Shown here: positions 54,075 through 64,000 of the stretch, one piece after another
Layout of the letters: each line of letters begins with the position of its first letter
Numbering within the stretch: the first letter of the stretch is position 1
NCBI GenBank assembly: GCA_037957365.1
Contig: JARHVA010008347.1
Coordinates: 442,872-506,871, forward strand
Reading direction: 5' to 3'
DNA length: 64,000 nucleotides
Origin: Torreya grandis
Taxonomy: Eukaryota; Streptophyta; Pinopsida; Cupressales; Taxaceae
Program-made: the position numbers and the translations under genes
Notes under the pieces: generated by a model
Seen by the model: only the letters and a program-made list of their open reading frames with translations
Databases searched by the model: none
Told to the model about the DNA's origin: nothing

Positions 54075-54445
54075 AGATTACGGTAAAAGTAGGTTTTGAA
54101 GGGACCCCGAAACCCTTTAACAAAATCAAAAAAGATAAAGCATTAACAACCACCAGGACAAGCAGTCCTTAAACCTACTAAAGAGCAGCATCAAAATCAA
54201 GTTTTACAGGGACAACATCAATATCTAGTTTATGAAAACTATTCAGCCCCCTAATATTCCAAGTAATGATTTTTCTATATAATTTTTAGGGGTAAAATCT
54301 AGAATAGTTGCCTGCCTACCATCAGCAATATTTTGCATACTTTCTAACTCTCTAGTTTTCTTAGTGGATCTTCTTCCAGGTTTGTCCAGGGAACCAACAT
54401 CCGGTTTCACCTTAGAATGCTGTTCAACTCTTTTTGTGAAAGGTG
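54075..54445 (-). mobile_element. Internally deleted LINE fragment inside the copia 5' LTR
   Basis: On the minus strand the end of an ORF1-like frame is followed by the ORF2 start KIITWNIRGLNSFHK (about 54270-54225). It then jumps to a 3'-UTR-like stretch ending CCGTAATCTAAAAA. Comparison with the 3' LTR, where CTAGCATTATTGGTGAC is uninterrupted (60729-60743), shows the insertion point. Decayed copies of this target flank the fragment: TAGAATTATTTT (54062-54073) and TAACATTGTTGG (54446-54457). Most of ORF2 is absent. Confidence 0.75.
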
Positions 54446-54634
54446 TAACATTGTTGGTGACAAAGTACTATAGTATTTAATGGTGTTTTCAATGTTCATA
54501 TGTTGGCTAATGTGTGTTAATATTTATTTAATATTAACAAATATATTTTTGGTTGCATAAAGTCAAAAGAAGACCCATGAAGAAGTCAAAGAGTCATGAG
54601 ATAAGGAAAAAAGAAGAAAAGGATGCATTATTAT

Positions 54635-54800
54635 ATGAAGGGTCACCTTGAGGAATTCAAAGAGTCACCAAGTGAAGACAAAATAGGGTATGTCATATTT
54701 TTCCATGAAGAGTCACCTTAAGGAATTTGAAAGGTCACCAAAATAAAGATAAAAGGGGAAAGGATGCATTTACTCATGAAGAGTCATCATGTGGATTTTC
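54635..54800 (+). repeat. 70-bp tandem repeat in the copia LTR (2.5 units)
   Basis: Units begin ATGAAGRGTCACCTTRAGG at 54635 and 54705, with a partial unit at 54776. The 3' LTR has the same array (60919, 60965, 61036), but its first unit is about 25 bp shorter. Position upstream of the TATA box fits enhancer repeats; that role is inference. Confidence 0.8.
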
Positions 54801-54895
54801 AAATAGAAGGATTCAAAGGTTCATGCAAGTTTGGCACCATTTTCCATGAGGAGTGAATGGTCACAAAGGGTGAATGCCAAATGTCTTTTGGAAAG

Positions 54896-54906
54896 CTATA
54901 AATAAG
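54896..54906 (+). promoter_or_regulatory. Copia LTR TATA box
   Basis: CTATAAATAAG, retained as ATATAAATAAAG near 61155 in the 3' LTR. Confidence 0.6.
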
Positions 54907-55214
54907 GGCTTGGGAAGCCATTTGTAAAATGAAAGAAAGTGAGCAAGTACATCATTTTATCTAGCTAATACAATCAAGAGGAGAGAAGAGAAAAGAGAAA
55001 TGAAAGTGATGTAGTATTATTCTATCATTTTTCGAGAAAGAAACATTGTGATATAGTTGTGTTTTTATACACAAGATGGGTTGGTGCTCAACAAAGGGAT
55101 TAGTGCTCTTTCAAGTTGGTGCTTGAAATATTTATAATTTTAGTTGGTGTTAATTCATATACTTGAGATTGTTCTTCATGGTTTTTCCCACATTAATTTT
55201 CCATGTAAATATTT

Positions 55215-55215
<1 letters not shown>

Positions 55216-55280
<65 letters not shown>
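55216..55280. repeat. (CT)n microsatellite in the copia 5' LTR
   Basis: 65-bp CT run near the LTR end. The corresponding part of the 3' LTR is missing. Confidence 0.95.
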
Positions 55281-55283
<3 letters not shown>

Positions 55284-55430
55284 TGGTGCATTTTATTTCT
55301 TTAGTTTTATTTCATATATTTAATGTATGTTTAAGTGGTTAAATAAAAGGAATTTGATTAAGTAAAATATTTAAAGTATATATGATATACTGATTCACAC
55401 ACCCCTCTCAGTATATCTCATGATTAACAA

Positions 55431-55442
55431 TTGGTATTAGAG
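55431..55442 (+). other. Primer binding site of the copia element
   Basis: TTGGTATTAGAG, the initiator tRNA-Met complement TTGGTATCAGAG with one C-to-T change, one base after the LTR end. Confidence 0.85.
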
Positions 55443-55494
55443 AAAGTTCCTTCAAAAAGAATTTATAGCTCGAAGGTAGATAAGGGAAAACACG

Positions 55495-56343
55495 ATGGAT
55501 GGAGCACTTTAAAGTTTTTTTTACAGATAAGGCACTTTTGTTTTATGGGAAAAATTATGCCTTTTGGATCATATTGATGAGGACTTACTTGATGACCTTT
55601 GGATTCAACATTTAACAAGTAGTGATGGAGGAATACGAAGAGCCATACACACTTATAACTACTCTAATAGAAAAGAAGGCAAGTGAAAATAATAATAAAT
55701 CTTTAAATTCTATTTATGTGGTTTCTTTGTATTATAATTTTATAAATTTATGCAATGCAAATATGTTCATGAGACTTGGAAAAATACTAAGAATATTTAC
55801 AAATGTGATGGAAAGGTTCGGTGAGCTAAGCTGAAAAGTTTTAGAAGATAGTTTGAAAGTTTGAAGATGGAAGATGAAGAAAATATACCAAGTTATATTT
55901 TGTGGGTTGATCAAATAGTTAATCAAATTCAAGTCCTTGGAGAAAAATTAGAAGAGTCAACAGTGTTACAAAAGGTTTTGAGATCTCTACTAATGAGATA
56001 TGATGTAAAGGTTTTGACAATCAAAGAGATGAAAGATCTAGCCAAATTAAAGATGGATGAACTACATGGTATTCTTATGACATATGAGATGAGGAATAAC
56101 TATAAGAAACCCTCAAAAAGGGAACCTAATTTCAAGACATCAAATAAAGACAAGGCTAAGATTCAAGAATCAAGTGATAGCTCAAGTGATGAGGAAGTTG
56201 ACAATAGATCTCTATTCATCCACAAGCCTAATAGAGGCATAGGTAAATATCAAGGAAAGATACCACTTAAATTTTTTAAATGTGTTAATATTGGACATTT
56301 TGTAGTTAATTTCCTAGACAAGAATAATGGTGACAATGAATAA
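55495..56343 (+). pseudogene. Copia gag (UBN2 type) with degenerate zinc knuckle
   Basis: Capsid protein. It starts MDGAL near the primer site. The N-terminal block GKNYAFWIILMRTYLM (about 55550-55597) shows the Asn-Tyr/Trp pattern of UBN2/DUF4219 gag. A stop interrupts FNI*QVVMEEYEEPYT. After a frameshift near 55830 the frame from 55861 gives MEDEENIPSYILWVDQIV, LEESTVLQKVLRSL and MDELHGILMTYEMR, matching the C-terminal capsid region. The knuckle (about 56270-56316) has lost its first and last Cys (FFKCVNIGHFVVNF). About 280 codons remain readable. Confidence 0.85.
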
Positions 56344-56519
56344 GGAAAGTCTACATACAAGAAAAAATTCAAAGGAAAATACAAGAAGAAATTCAAGAAA
56401 AAAAGTTTATATTTTAAAGATCCTATCTCAATCAAATAAAGTGGAGTCAGTGACTCAGATGAAGAATAATTTATATTTGTGACCATACATGAGGATGCCT
56501 ATATAAAAAAGTATAGATA

Positions 56520-57060
56520 ATTAAGAAGAAGAACATGATGAAGCTGAGGTGAATCTAGAATGAGAAATCATTTGTGACTTGGAAGAATTAGAAGTTCTTG
56601 AGAATAAGAATCAAATATTGAAGTGCCAAGTCGAGAAAAATGAAAAGGAGTAAAAAAAAATTATTGAAGACCTACAAGCACATATTGAAGAAGCTAAAAA
56701 TACTGAATAAGATATAACAAATCAATTGCAAAAATTAAGTGAAGAATGTGAAAGATATGTTGTTGAGATTGCCTCTTTAAAAGTAGATATTGAGAAAACA
56801 ATCAAAGAAATAAATGATAAAGTAGCTAATGATTAAAAATTTGAGAATATCACTAATACATTGAATAAGATATTAGAAAGCCAAAAATCAATATCAGATA
56901 AGATACACATCAGATTTAAAAAGAAAAAGAGTTATACTGAACTCTTACAAAAGAAGAAATAAAATGGGAAAAAGTTAGGAATGCAGAGGATAGCTCAAAC
57001 AAAGAAGGATGGAAAGAACAAAGATACAAAATAAAATCAGGTCAAAAATACATAAATTAG
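56520..57060 (+). pseudogene. Copia gag-pol linker, coiled coil
   Basis: Continuation of the polyprotein, rich in heptad-like Leu/Ile/Glu/Lys. It includes LEELEVLENKNQILK, QLQKLSEECERYVVEIASLK and LNKILESQKSISDKI. Such linkers occur between gag and protease in this group of copia elements. Several stops. A second broken zinc-knuckle-like CYKCNN...WYC lies at about 57235-57280. Confidence 0.6.
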
Positions 57061-57229
57061 ATTATATTATATTTTTATGGTTATTTTTTTATTCTAATGG
57101 TTATGGTTCTAAGAAAATTAAAAGTCAAAAAAGAGATAACAATTTCAGAAATAAGGAGAAGGAAACTTATGCAGAGTGAAGCAGAAGTCAAAACTCTTTT
57201 GCTCCTCTGTCAAACTTTGATGAAGAGGC

Positions 57230-60200
57230 CATAATATGTTACAAGTGCAATAATTTCAAATACATAGCCTGGTATTGTAGAAGCATGTTTGATTCAGTCA
57301 AGAAGGACCAAATTTTTGAGACTCCATTCATCAAGAAGAAAGTTCAGGGATGTTCATGGTAGAAGAAACAACCTGAAAAGTCTATGTTAGTCCAGACAAC
57401 TTTGCATGCAAGAAATGAATAAAATCCAAGATTTATTGATAGTGGATGTTTGGCGCACATGACATAAGATAAGATCAATTTTATAACTCTTAAAAATATT
57501 AATGGTGGCATAGTGAAATTCAAAGATAATACCACTACCAGAATAATAAAAAAAGGTACATTAAATTTAGATAATGGTAGAACTAAGACTAAAAATGTTC
57601 TGTATAGAGGTCTTAAGCATAATATATTAAGTGTAAATCAAAATGTGTGATCAATGGCACATACTAAAGTTTTACGCAGAAGGTTATGAAATTAGGAGAA
57701 AACATTTAGATTTGTTGATTGTAAATGCTCAGAGGACAAGCAACAATTTGTATATGTTATCAGATATCAAAGGTCAAAAATGTTGTATGATTAAGGCTAA
57801 ATAAAGTTGGCTATAGCAAAGGAGAATGGGACACATAAATTTTGACAATCTTGTCAACATCAACAAGAAGCAAGCAGTTAAAGATATTCCAAAGATTAAA
57901 AATCCCTTCGACACACTTTGTGAACTATTTCAACATGGGAAGTAGGTTAGAAGATGGTTTAGAATAAAAGAATACTTGACCACTCAGATGTTAGATCTTG
58001 TTCAAACTGATTTATGTGGGCCTATGAGAACTCAAAGTACTCAAGGTGAAAAATATTTCATGTTGATTATTGATGATTTTACATGTGTGACTTGGGTAAT
58101 ATTTTTGAAAAAAAATAAGAAGCTCTTAGCCACTTCAAAGCACTCAAGGCTTTTATTGAGAATGAAACTGATTTGAAGATTAAGTGTCTGAGCTTAGATC
58201 AAAGAGGAAACTTCATGTCAAATGAGTTTATTAATTATTGTGAATACCATGGGATAAAGAGACATTATTCAGTAGCTATAACTCCACAAAAAAATGGAGT
58301 ACTTAAGTACAAAAATAGAATAGTTCAAGAGATGTTGAGGATAATGCTAAATGAATCCAAAATACTAGATAAATATTGGAGAGAGACAATACGTACCACA
58401 ATGCATATTCAGAATAGAGAATTGCTGAGAGTCAATAGTGACAAGACTCCCTACGAGCTATAGAAAGATAAAGTAGCTATAGTTGATTACTTCATAGTTT
58501 TTGGTAGTAGATGCTTCATAAAAAGAACCATTGAGAAATTGGGTAAGTTTGAATCTAGAATAGATGAAGGTATATTTCTCGGATATTCTACCAAAAGTAA
58601 ATATTATAAATGTTATAACAAAAGAACCAAGAAAATTGTTGAAATTTCAAGTGTCAGGATAGATGAAGATGTAACACAAAGATCTAGTGATCTAGTAGAC
58701 ACTTCTAACATCATTGAAGAAGAAGATTTTAAAGAATTAGATGAGGATGATAAGGAGCAAAAGGACACCAAGACCCCATCTAAATATGTTCATAGAAATC
58801 ATAATAAGAGTGATATGATTGGGAACATAAATGAAGGAGTTCACAACAGAAAGATGATGGTAAGTGAATCTAAGTAAGTTAATTTCTCTTTGTTATCCAA
58901 AATTTAGCCTAAAACTTTTTCAAAATCTAAACATGATGAACACTAGGTTAAAGCAATGGATGAATAAGGAAATCAGATAGAAAAGAATAATACTTGGGAA
59001 TTACTTCCTAGACCAAAAGATCAAAATGCAATAGGAAAAAAATGGGTATATAGAAATATGTTGAATGAATATGGTGAATTTATCAAGAATAAAGAAAGGT
59101 TAGTATGTAAAAGATATACTCAGATTGAGGGTATAGATTTTGAATAAACTTTTGCACAAGTGGCAAGGCTAGAGGCTATTAGAACGTTTCTTGCATATGC
59201 AATATTTAATAATTTCAAATTATTTTAGATGGATGTCAAATATACCTTCCCAAATGGGAATCTAGAATAGGAGGTCTACATTGAACAACTTGAGGGATTT
59301 ATTCTCTGAAATGATAGTAGACATGTATGCAGATTGAAGAAATCACTGTATAAATTAAAACAAACTCTTAGAGATTGGTATGCAAGACTTGATAAGTATC
59401 TGTAGGATCAAGGTTTCAAGAGAGGTTTTGTTGAAAGTAATATCTACATTAAAATATAAGGTGAACATTATTTGATTATTATGGTATATGTTGATCACAT
59501 AATATTTAGAGGTAACATTGAAAAGATGACAAGATTTTTTTGATAATATGCAAAAAAAAAATTGCGTTGGTCTATGCTTCGAGAATTGTCATTTTTCTTA
59601 GGGTTGCAAATATTTTAGTCAGATAAAGGAATTTTCATATCTCAAAGTAAATATGCCAAGGAAATGCTGAAAAAAATTGGTTTTGAGTATTATGCACTAG
59701 TTGGCACACCAATAGGTATAGGTAATAAGATGAGTAAAGATGAAGATTCACTTGTTATAGATCAATATTTGTATAGATCTATGATTGGTACTCTTTTATA
59801 TTTGACAACATTAAGGATATATAGCATGCATACAGTAGGCATGGTTGTGAGATATCAAGCAACCCTGAAGGAGAGTCATGTTTAGTTGGTGAAGAGAATA
59901 TTTAGATATGTCAAGGGGACATTGGATTATGGATTGTGGTATCCCACAGGTAGATATTTCACTTTGGTTGATTAGATAGATTCAGATTGTGTAGGCTATT
60001 TAGATGATATAAAGAGTAAAAATGGAGGGATTTTCTTCCTTGATGATAGGTTAATATCATGGCTAAACAAAATATAAAACTCACTATCACTTTATACAAC
60101 TAAGGTAGAATATATTACAGTGGTGTTATGTTGTACACAAGTGATTTGGATGAAGAAAACATTAGAAAGCATCAAGGTAAAGTATGATGAACCTATTTCT

Positions 60201-60400
60201 ATTTTTTTTGATAATACAAGTGATATTGGTATTTCTAAAAATCTAGTGATGTATTAAAAACATATTCCTATCAGATATCACCTTTTGAGATAATAGGTGG
60301 TAAATCAATAGGTTAAGATGGAATATATCAGTACTTCATAATAGATTGTAGATAGTTTCATAAAAGCACTACCAAAAAACACATTTGAGTTTCTATGGGA
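57230..60400 (+). pseudogene. Copia pol: protease, integrase, RT, RNase H
   Basis: Protease near 57430: FIDSGCLAHMT retains the DSG, and LKHNILSV follows. The integrase core (57980-58460) shows the IDDFT Asp (58071 region), LSLDQRGNFMSNEF and TPQKNGVLKYKN, where the catalytic Glu is Lys. GIFLGYSTKSKYYKCYN (58570-58620) is the usual C-terminal motif. RT shows NNTWELLPRP, KKWVYR, ERLVCKRYTQ, MDVKYTFPNGNLE and YVDH (59487-59498) in place of YVDD. FFLGLQIF and SKYAKEMLKKIGF follow, and RNase H extends to about 60390 (DSDCVGYLDD, KNGGIFF, EYITVV). The catalytic losses and more than 20 stops make it inactive. Confidence 0.9.
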
Positions 60401-60439
60401 GAATTTTGGAGAATTTTTTTTTAATTCCTACCATTGAGG

Positions 60440-60696
60440 ATAAACATTAGTTGAGGGGGAGATAAGTGTTAGCTCCAAGATAGACCCTTTATTATTTATG
60501 TCAAAGGGGGAGAAGAATAGAAATAGATATAGGAATAGGTAAAGGTAAAGGTAAAGGTACAAGTATAAGATGTTAAAGCAAGGGGGAGTTACTCTATGTT
60601 TTTTAGATAGTAGTATGTACAGGTTGGCATGCGGAGTAAAGGTTTAAGATGTGGGAATTTCAGTTTAAAGTTGCCATCAATGATAATGGATGATAT
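60440..60696 (+). other. Copia 3' untranslated region with purine tracts
   Basis: Three purine runs (GAGGGGGAGATAAG near 60453, AAAGGGGGAGAAGAATAG near 60503, AAGGGGGAG near 60579) precede the 3' LTR. The one next to the LTR (AATGGATGAT, 60684-60693) is degenerate. The AGGTAA unit is repeated three times near 60538-60556. Confidence 0.6.
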
Positions 60697-61546
60697 TATT
60701 AGAAATATTTTCTTTGATGTCAAAGGTCTAGCATTATTGGTGACAAAGGCCCTATAGTATTTAATGGTGTTTTTAATGTTCATATCTTGTCTAATGTGTG
60801 TTAATATTTATTGAATATTAATGAATAGATATTTTTTTGTATAAATTCAAAATAAATCCCATGAAGAAGCCAAAGAGTCATGAGATAAATACAAAAGAAG
60901 GGAAAGATGCATTTTCTTATGAAAGGTCACCTTGAAGAAAAAAGAGGGTATGGCATATTTTTACATGAAGAGTCACCTTAAGGAATTAAAAAGGTCACCA
61001 AGATAAAGACAAAATAAGAAAGGACACATTTTTTCATGAAGGGTCACCATGTGACTTTTCAAATACAAGGATTCAAAGGGTCATTCAAGTTTGGCACCAT
61101 TTTTCATGAGGAGTGAAGGGTCAAAAAGGGTGAATCCTAATGTTCTTTTGTAAGGATATAAATAAAGGCTTGGGAAGCCATTTGTAATATACAAGTAAGT
61201 TAGTAAGTACATAATTTTAACTAGCTAAGAAGAGAAAGAGAAGAGAAGAGGAAAGAGAAGAGAAAATAAAGAGATGTAGTAGTATTCTATTATTTATTGA
61301 GAAAGAAACATTGTGAGATAGTTGTGTTTTTATACATAAGAGGGTTTTGTGCTCTTGTGGGTTGGTGCTCACCAACCATTACTATTTTCGTACTCAAAAA
61401 AGGGGTTGGTGCTCATGAATCATTATTGTGTTGCTATTCAACAAAAGGTTTGGTACTCTTATAAGTTGGGGCTTGTGAAATTTGTAATTTGTGATGGTGC
61501 TCATTCATATACTTGAGATTGTTATCTATGGTTTTTTTTCACATTA
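60697..61546 (+). repeat. Truncated 3' LTR of the copia element
   Basis: Matches 54030-55195 without the LINE insertion. It contains extra copies of a GGTTGGTGCTC-type unit (61345-61480) compared with the 5' LTR. Similarity stops after CACATTA (61546). Confidence 0.82.
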
Positions 61547-61559
61547 GGTTTATACATAA

Positions 61560-63280
61560 GTTCATAACTCTAAATAAGTTCAATGGCAAAACTATGAAAT
61601 TTAGAGACATTAACACTGCCAAAAATTCTATGTATTATTGTCTCTAATCTACTCTAATATGTATAAGGATACAACTTGATTTTACTTTCCACTTGGATTA
61701 AATGGAAATATTTTAGCATCATTCATTTTTAATAGACAAGGATGAAAAATACCTTGCTTTTGAGGTATAAATCCTAGTGAGCTAGACTATTTGATTGCCA
61801 ATACTTTTGGCATGCTCTCCAATAGATGAAATGGGACAAACATATCTCCAATGTAGACACAATATATTATTAGTTCAAGACTTGATTTTTTATAGTATAT
61901 ATCTAAGGGAAAGATCTCAAAGCTAACTTCATCATGGGTTATAGGAACACTTTAAATTTTTTCACTTGATGACTCTTTTGTATGTTAAGGTGGACTATCT
62001 AGGCTTAAGCAAAAGAGCTCTGGTTCATCCAAAAAGGTAGCTTCCTCTTGGTAACTTGTAAGAGAGATAGTCACAACATAACCAATACTAAATATATGGA
62101 ATCTAGATTGGTCTTATTCCTCTATATATAAATGAGGATCATCATTTCAAGCAAGGTCTAACACATCATGATTTTAAGGCTCTTCATTGGTATGTTTCTC
62201 AAATTGTATTATTTAAGCACTTGAGATGTATCCTTAATCAACCTCACTCAATATTTCATCTTGTTTTTCAACTACACATTAGGGTTTATTTTACCAACCA
62301 AGGTCTAAAACATTACACTTGTCTTTCTCAAGGTCTGATTTATCTTCCTCTAGCTCCAACATATTAGGGATATCTTCAATTGACACCTCATTTTAAAGTG
62401 GACCAATCTATAATACCTAGTTCTAATCCTATTTTTCATCTATGTAGAATAGAAATTGATTAATCCATTAAAAGTCAACCCCATATTCAGTTTGAGGATT
62501 ATCCTCTTCAATATCTAATTCATTAGTGTCAAAGCCATGGCAAGAAGGTTAGTCAAAACCTTATTTTTCCACTTTGAATTAAGTGGTATGCCTATCATGT
62601 TCTCTTCATCATAAACACTTGTGTTATACTCTTATGGTTTATTTATGATTTCAATATCCTTCCCTATCCTTAGTAAACCATGCTCTTTATCTGAGAGGGA
62701 GTCTCGAAACTCTTGTAAATCAAGATCATTCAACTAAGCTATACATAAACCACTTTCCTTTTGAACTAAAATTTATGCCTTCTCCAAGACTGATTATTGG
62801 GTTACCACAACCAACACCTCCTCCTTCATCTATGTGCCTTCCTTGACTAATTTACATGAAATAAATGTAAAGGGTACAAGCACCTTGTTGTCTTCATTTT
62901 CTAGAATAGGCCTAAAAGAGAGTGGTTTCACTAGTGAGGGAATTATATAACTAGGATCATTGGCTTAGGAAGAAATCCATGGTGAGATGGCTTCATGATT
63001 TTTAATGAGAGTGTGTGTAGGGGTAGGAAAGGGTAAAATGAATTGTTTTATTTTTATATTAGTTACCTAAAATTTATTCAATGGATAGCACCCACTCCAT
63101 CTCTAGCTTCTCAATATGTGGATAGTCACGTTATTCAGTAGATGCCCACACATTCCAAAACTCATGAAATAATCTCTTTATCCCTTCCATGGAATTAATG
63201 TGTAATTCTTGTCCATGTCTAACCTTATTATTTATTTTCATGATTTCTCTCCCTTGGTTAAATATTTCTTATCTAATTAT
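61560..63280 (-). pseudogene. Long unrecognised decayed reading frame
   Basis: The minus strand reads as coding-like for about 570 codons with roughly 20 stops and a few frame changes. Readable pieces, from the N-terminal side: GQELHINSMEGIKRLFHEF (about 63215-63160), KEEVLVVVTQ (about 62830-62800), DLQEFRDSLSDKEHGLLRIG (about 62725-62665), an acidic region (LDIEEDNPQTEYGVDF, EDIPNMLELEEDKSDLEKDK, about 62520-62320), and DMFVPFHLLESMPKVLAIK, GIFHPCLLKMNDAKIFPF (about 61840-61700). No RT, integrase, protease or zinc motif. The acidic composition resembles linker regions of retroelement polyproteins, but I cannot assign it. It ends where the truncated copia LTR starts, so the copia end may lie next to an older element. 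Confidence 0.4.
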
Positions 63281-64000
63281 TGACAAGGATGGGCCTTGAC
63301 AAGGCTGGATACTGGGATGATTTGAAACTCTTGGAGGCTAAGCTTAAGGATCTTAGAGGGGAAAGAACACATAAAATTGATTTCACTGAGCATGTTGATC
63401 TTCATAAGATATCAACACACTCTCCAAGCTTTGGAACATGCTTCTCAAACACACTTTATTCTCCCTCTCACAAACTATCCATTAATCATCCTCACAAACT
63501 AACCACCTATTCTTGACCAACTGAAGAGAACTCCTTACCTTTTATAGGACATGGATAGGGATGATAGAAAAAAACTCTAAACCCTTGCCAATTTCCTTTA
63601 TTAACTTAATGTAATTTGATAATGCTTGCTTGAATCCTAAAAATGTAATAGCAAAAACATAGTATCAATAAGGGGAATTAGAGGACTGAATTGAATGAAA
63701 AGGAGGCTAATCTTGGTCATACATAATGGTGTGAAGGGGGAAAAAGTCATGATAAAGAGGATAGGTTGTTTGAGGGGAACTTGGGGGAACACATAAATGT
63801 TAATATCTTGATATGAGTTATGCTGAGGTCGAAAATAGACATGTTGATGAAAAAGAGTTGGAGTATACAAATAAAAATTCTAATTTTAGGCACTTAGGTT
63901 GCTTTATTAGTTTATGTTCATAGCGGATTCACCATTTATGTTTGAAAACATTCCTATAAAGGCTGATTTCACTGAATATAAAAACCAAGAACCCTCTAGT
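63281..64000. other. No supportable feature
   Basis: A 78-codon plus-strand frame (63280-63516) overlaps the N-terminal side of the minus-strand decayed frame and has no recognised motif. The rest is AT-rich. Confidence 0.5.

Larger units (their letters stand above)
54030..55429 (+). repeat. 5' LTR of the copia element
   Basis: About 1.0 kb of LTR plus a 371-bp LINE insertion (54075-54445). It includes a 70-bp tandem repeat, a TATA box at 54896-54906 (CTATAAATAAG; matched near 61155 in the 3' LTR) and a long CT run. Confidence 0.85.
54030..61546 (+). mobile_element. Ty1/copia LTR retrotransposon, decayed, 3' LTR truncated
   Basis: 5' LTR 54030-55429, primer site at 55431, gag, coiled-coil linker, protease, integrase, RT and RNase H in copia order, then a 3' LTR starting at 60697 and losing similarity after 61546. 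The LTR starts TGTTTGAAATATT (3' copy TATTAGAAATATT) and ends TTAACA. The 3' LTR lacks its last 250 bp, including the CT repeat, so the target duplication cannot be tested. Catalytic residues are lost in integrase and RT. Confidence 0.88.

Noticed and set aside
60440..60470. Copia 3' LTR starting at TGTTAGCTCC after GAGGGGGAGATAAG
   Set aside because: Sequence after this point does not match the 5' LTR; matching begins at 60697.

Overview
The window looks like intergenic DNA from a large, repeat-filled plant nuclear genome. The evidence is the element mix: a Ty3/gypsy chromovirus with integrase and chromodomain, Tat/Ogre-like and other gypsy pol relics, a Ty1/copia element with UBN2-type gag, an L1-type LINE with DUF4283 ORF1 and an ORF2 ending in RNase H, and two plant-mobile-domain (PMD) pseudogenes. 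The AT-richness, very old decay and deep nesting suit a gymnosperm, but nothing here fixes the species. I find no convincing intact host gene, tRNA gene, rRNA gene or CRISPR array.

Layout. 1-2590: 3' end of a young chromovirus (integrase plus chromodomain) and its 3' LTR. 2600-3265 (minus): PMD pseudogene cut off by that LTR, followed by non-coding DNA with short palindromes. 5026-9503: complete non-autonomous LTR retrotransposon with perfect TTCTA target duplication, iMet primer site, and one decayed gag-like frame carrying a G-patch and two CCHC knuckles. 9509-15207: AT-rich non-coding DNA with a 30-bp minisatellite and a TA/CATA microsatellite. 15222-22893: a whole LINE bounded by a 14-bp duplication; after ORF1 and ORF2 it carries about 1.7 kb of extra decayed reading frame (ORF3) that I do not recognise. 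22908-26350: non-coding or unrecognised. 26553-28430 (minus): gypsy protease-RT-RNase H relic. 28966-31440: non-coding with palindromic motifs. 31850-33620: second PMD pseudogene. 35650-47634 (minus): Tat/Ogre-like gypsy whose RT is split by a second gypsy element (38141-44232). Inside that second element the RNase H tail plus integrase block (38655-40085) is inverted. 48061-54029: non-coding with a 47-bp duplication and a (GT)49 run. 54030-61546: decayed copia element with a LINE scrap inside its 5' LTR and a truncated 3' LTR. 61560-63280 (minus): long decayed frame I cannot assign.

None of the genes is likely to work today except possibly the chromovirus integrase, which is intact as far as seen. 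The others are retroelement genes broken by stops, frameshifts and lost catalytic residues. The points most worth following up are the LINE third frame, the G-patch element, the inverted integrase block, and CCGA-N2-TCGG-like palindromes in the young LTR that reappear in what look like decayed forms near the PMD relics.
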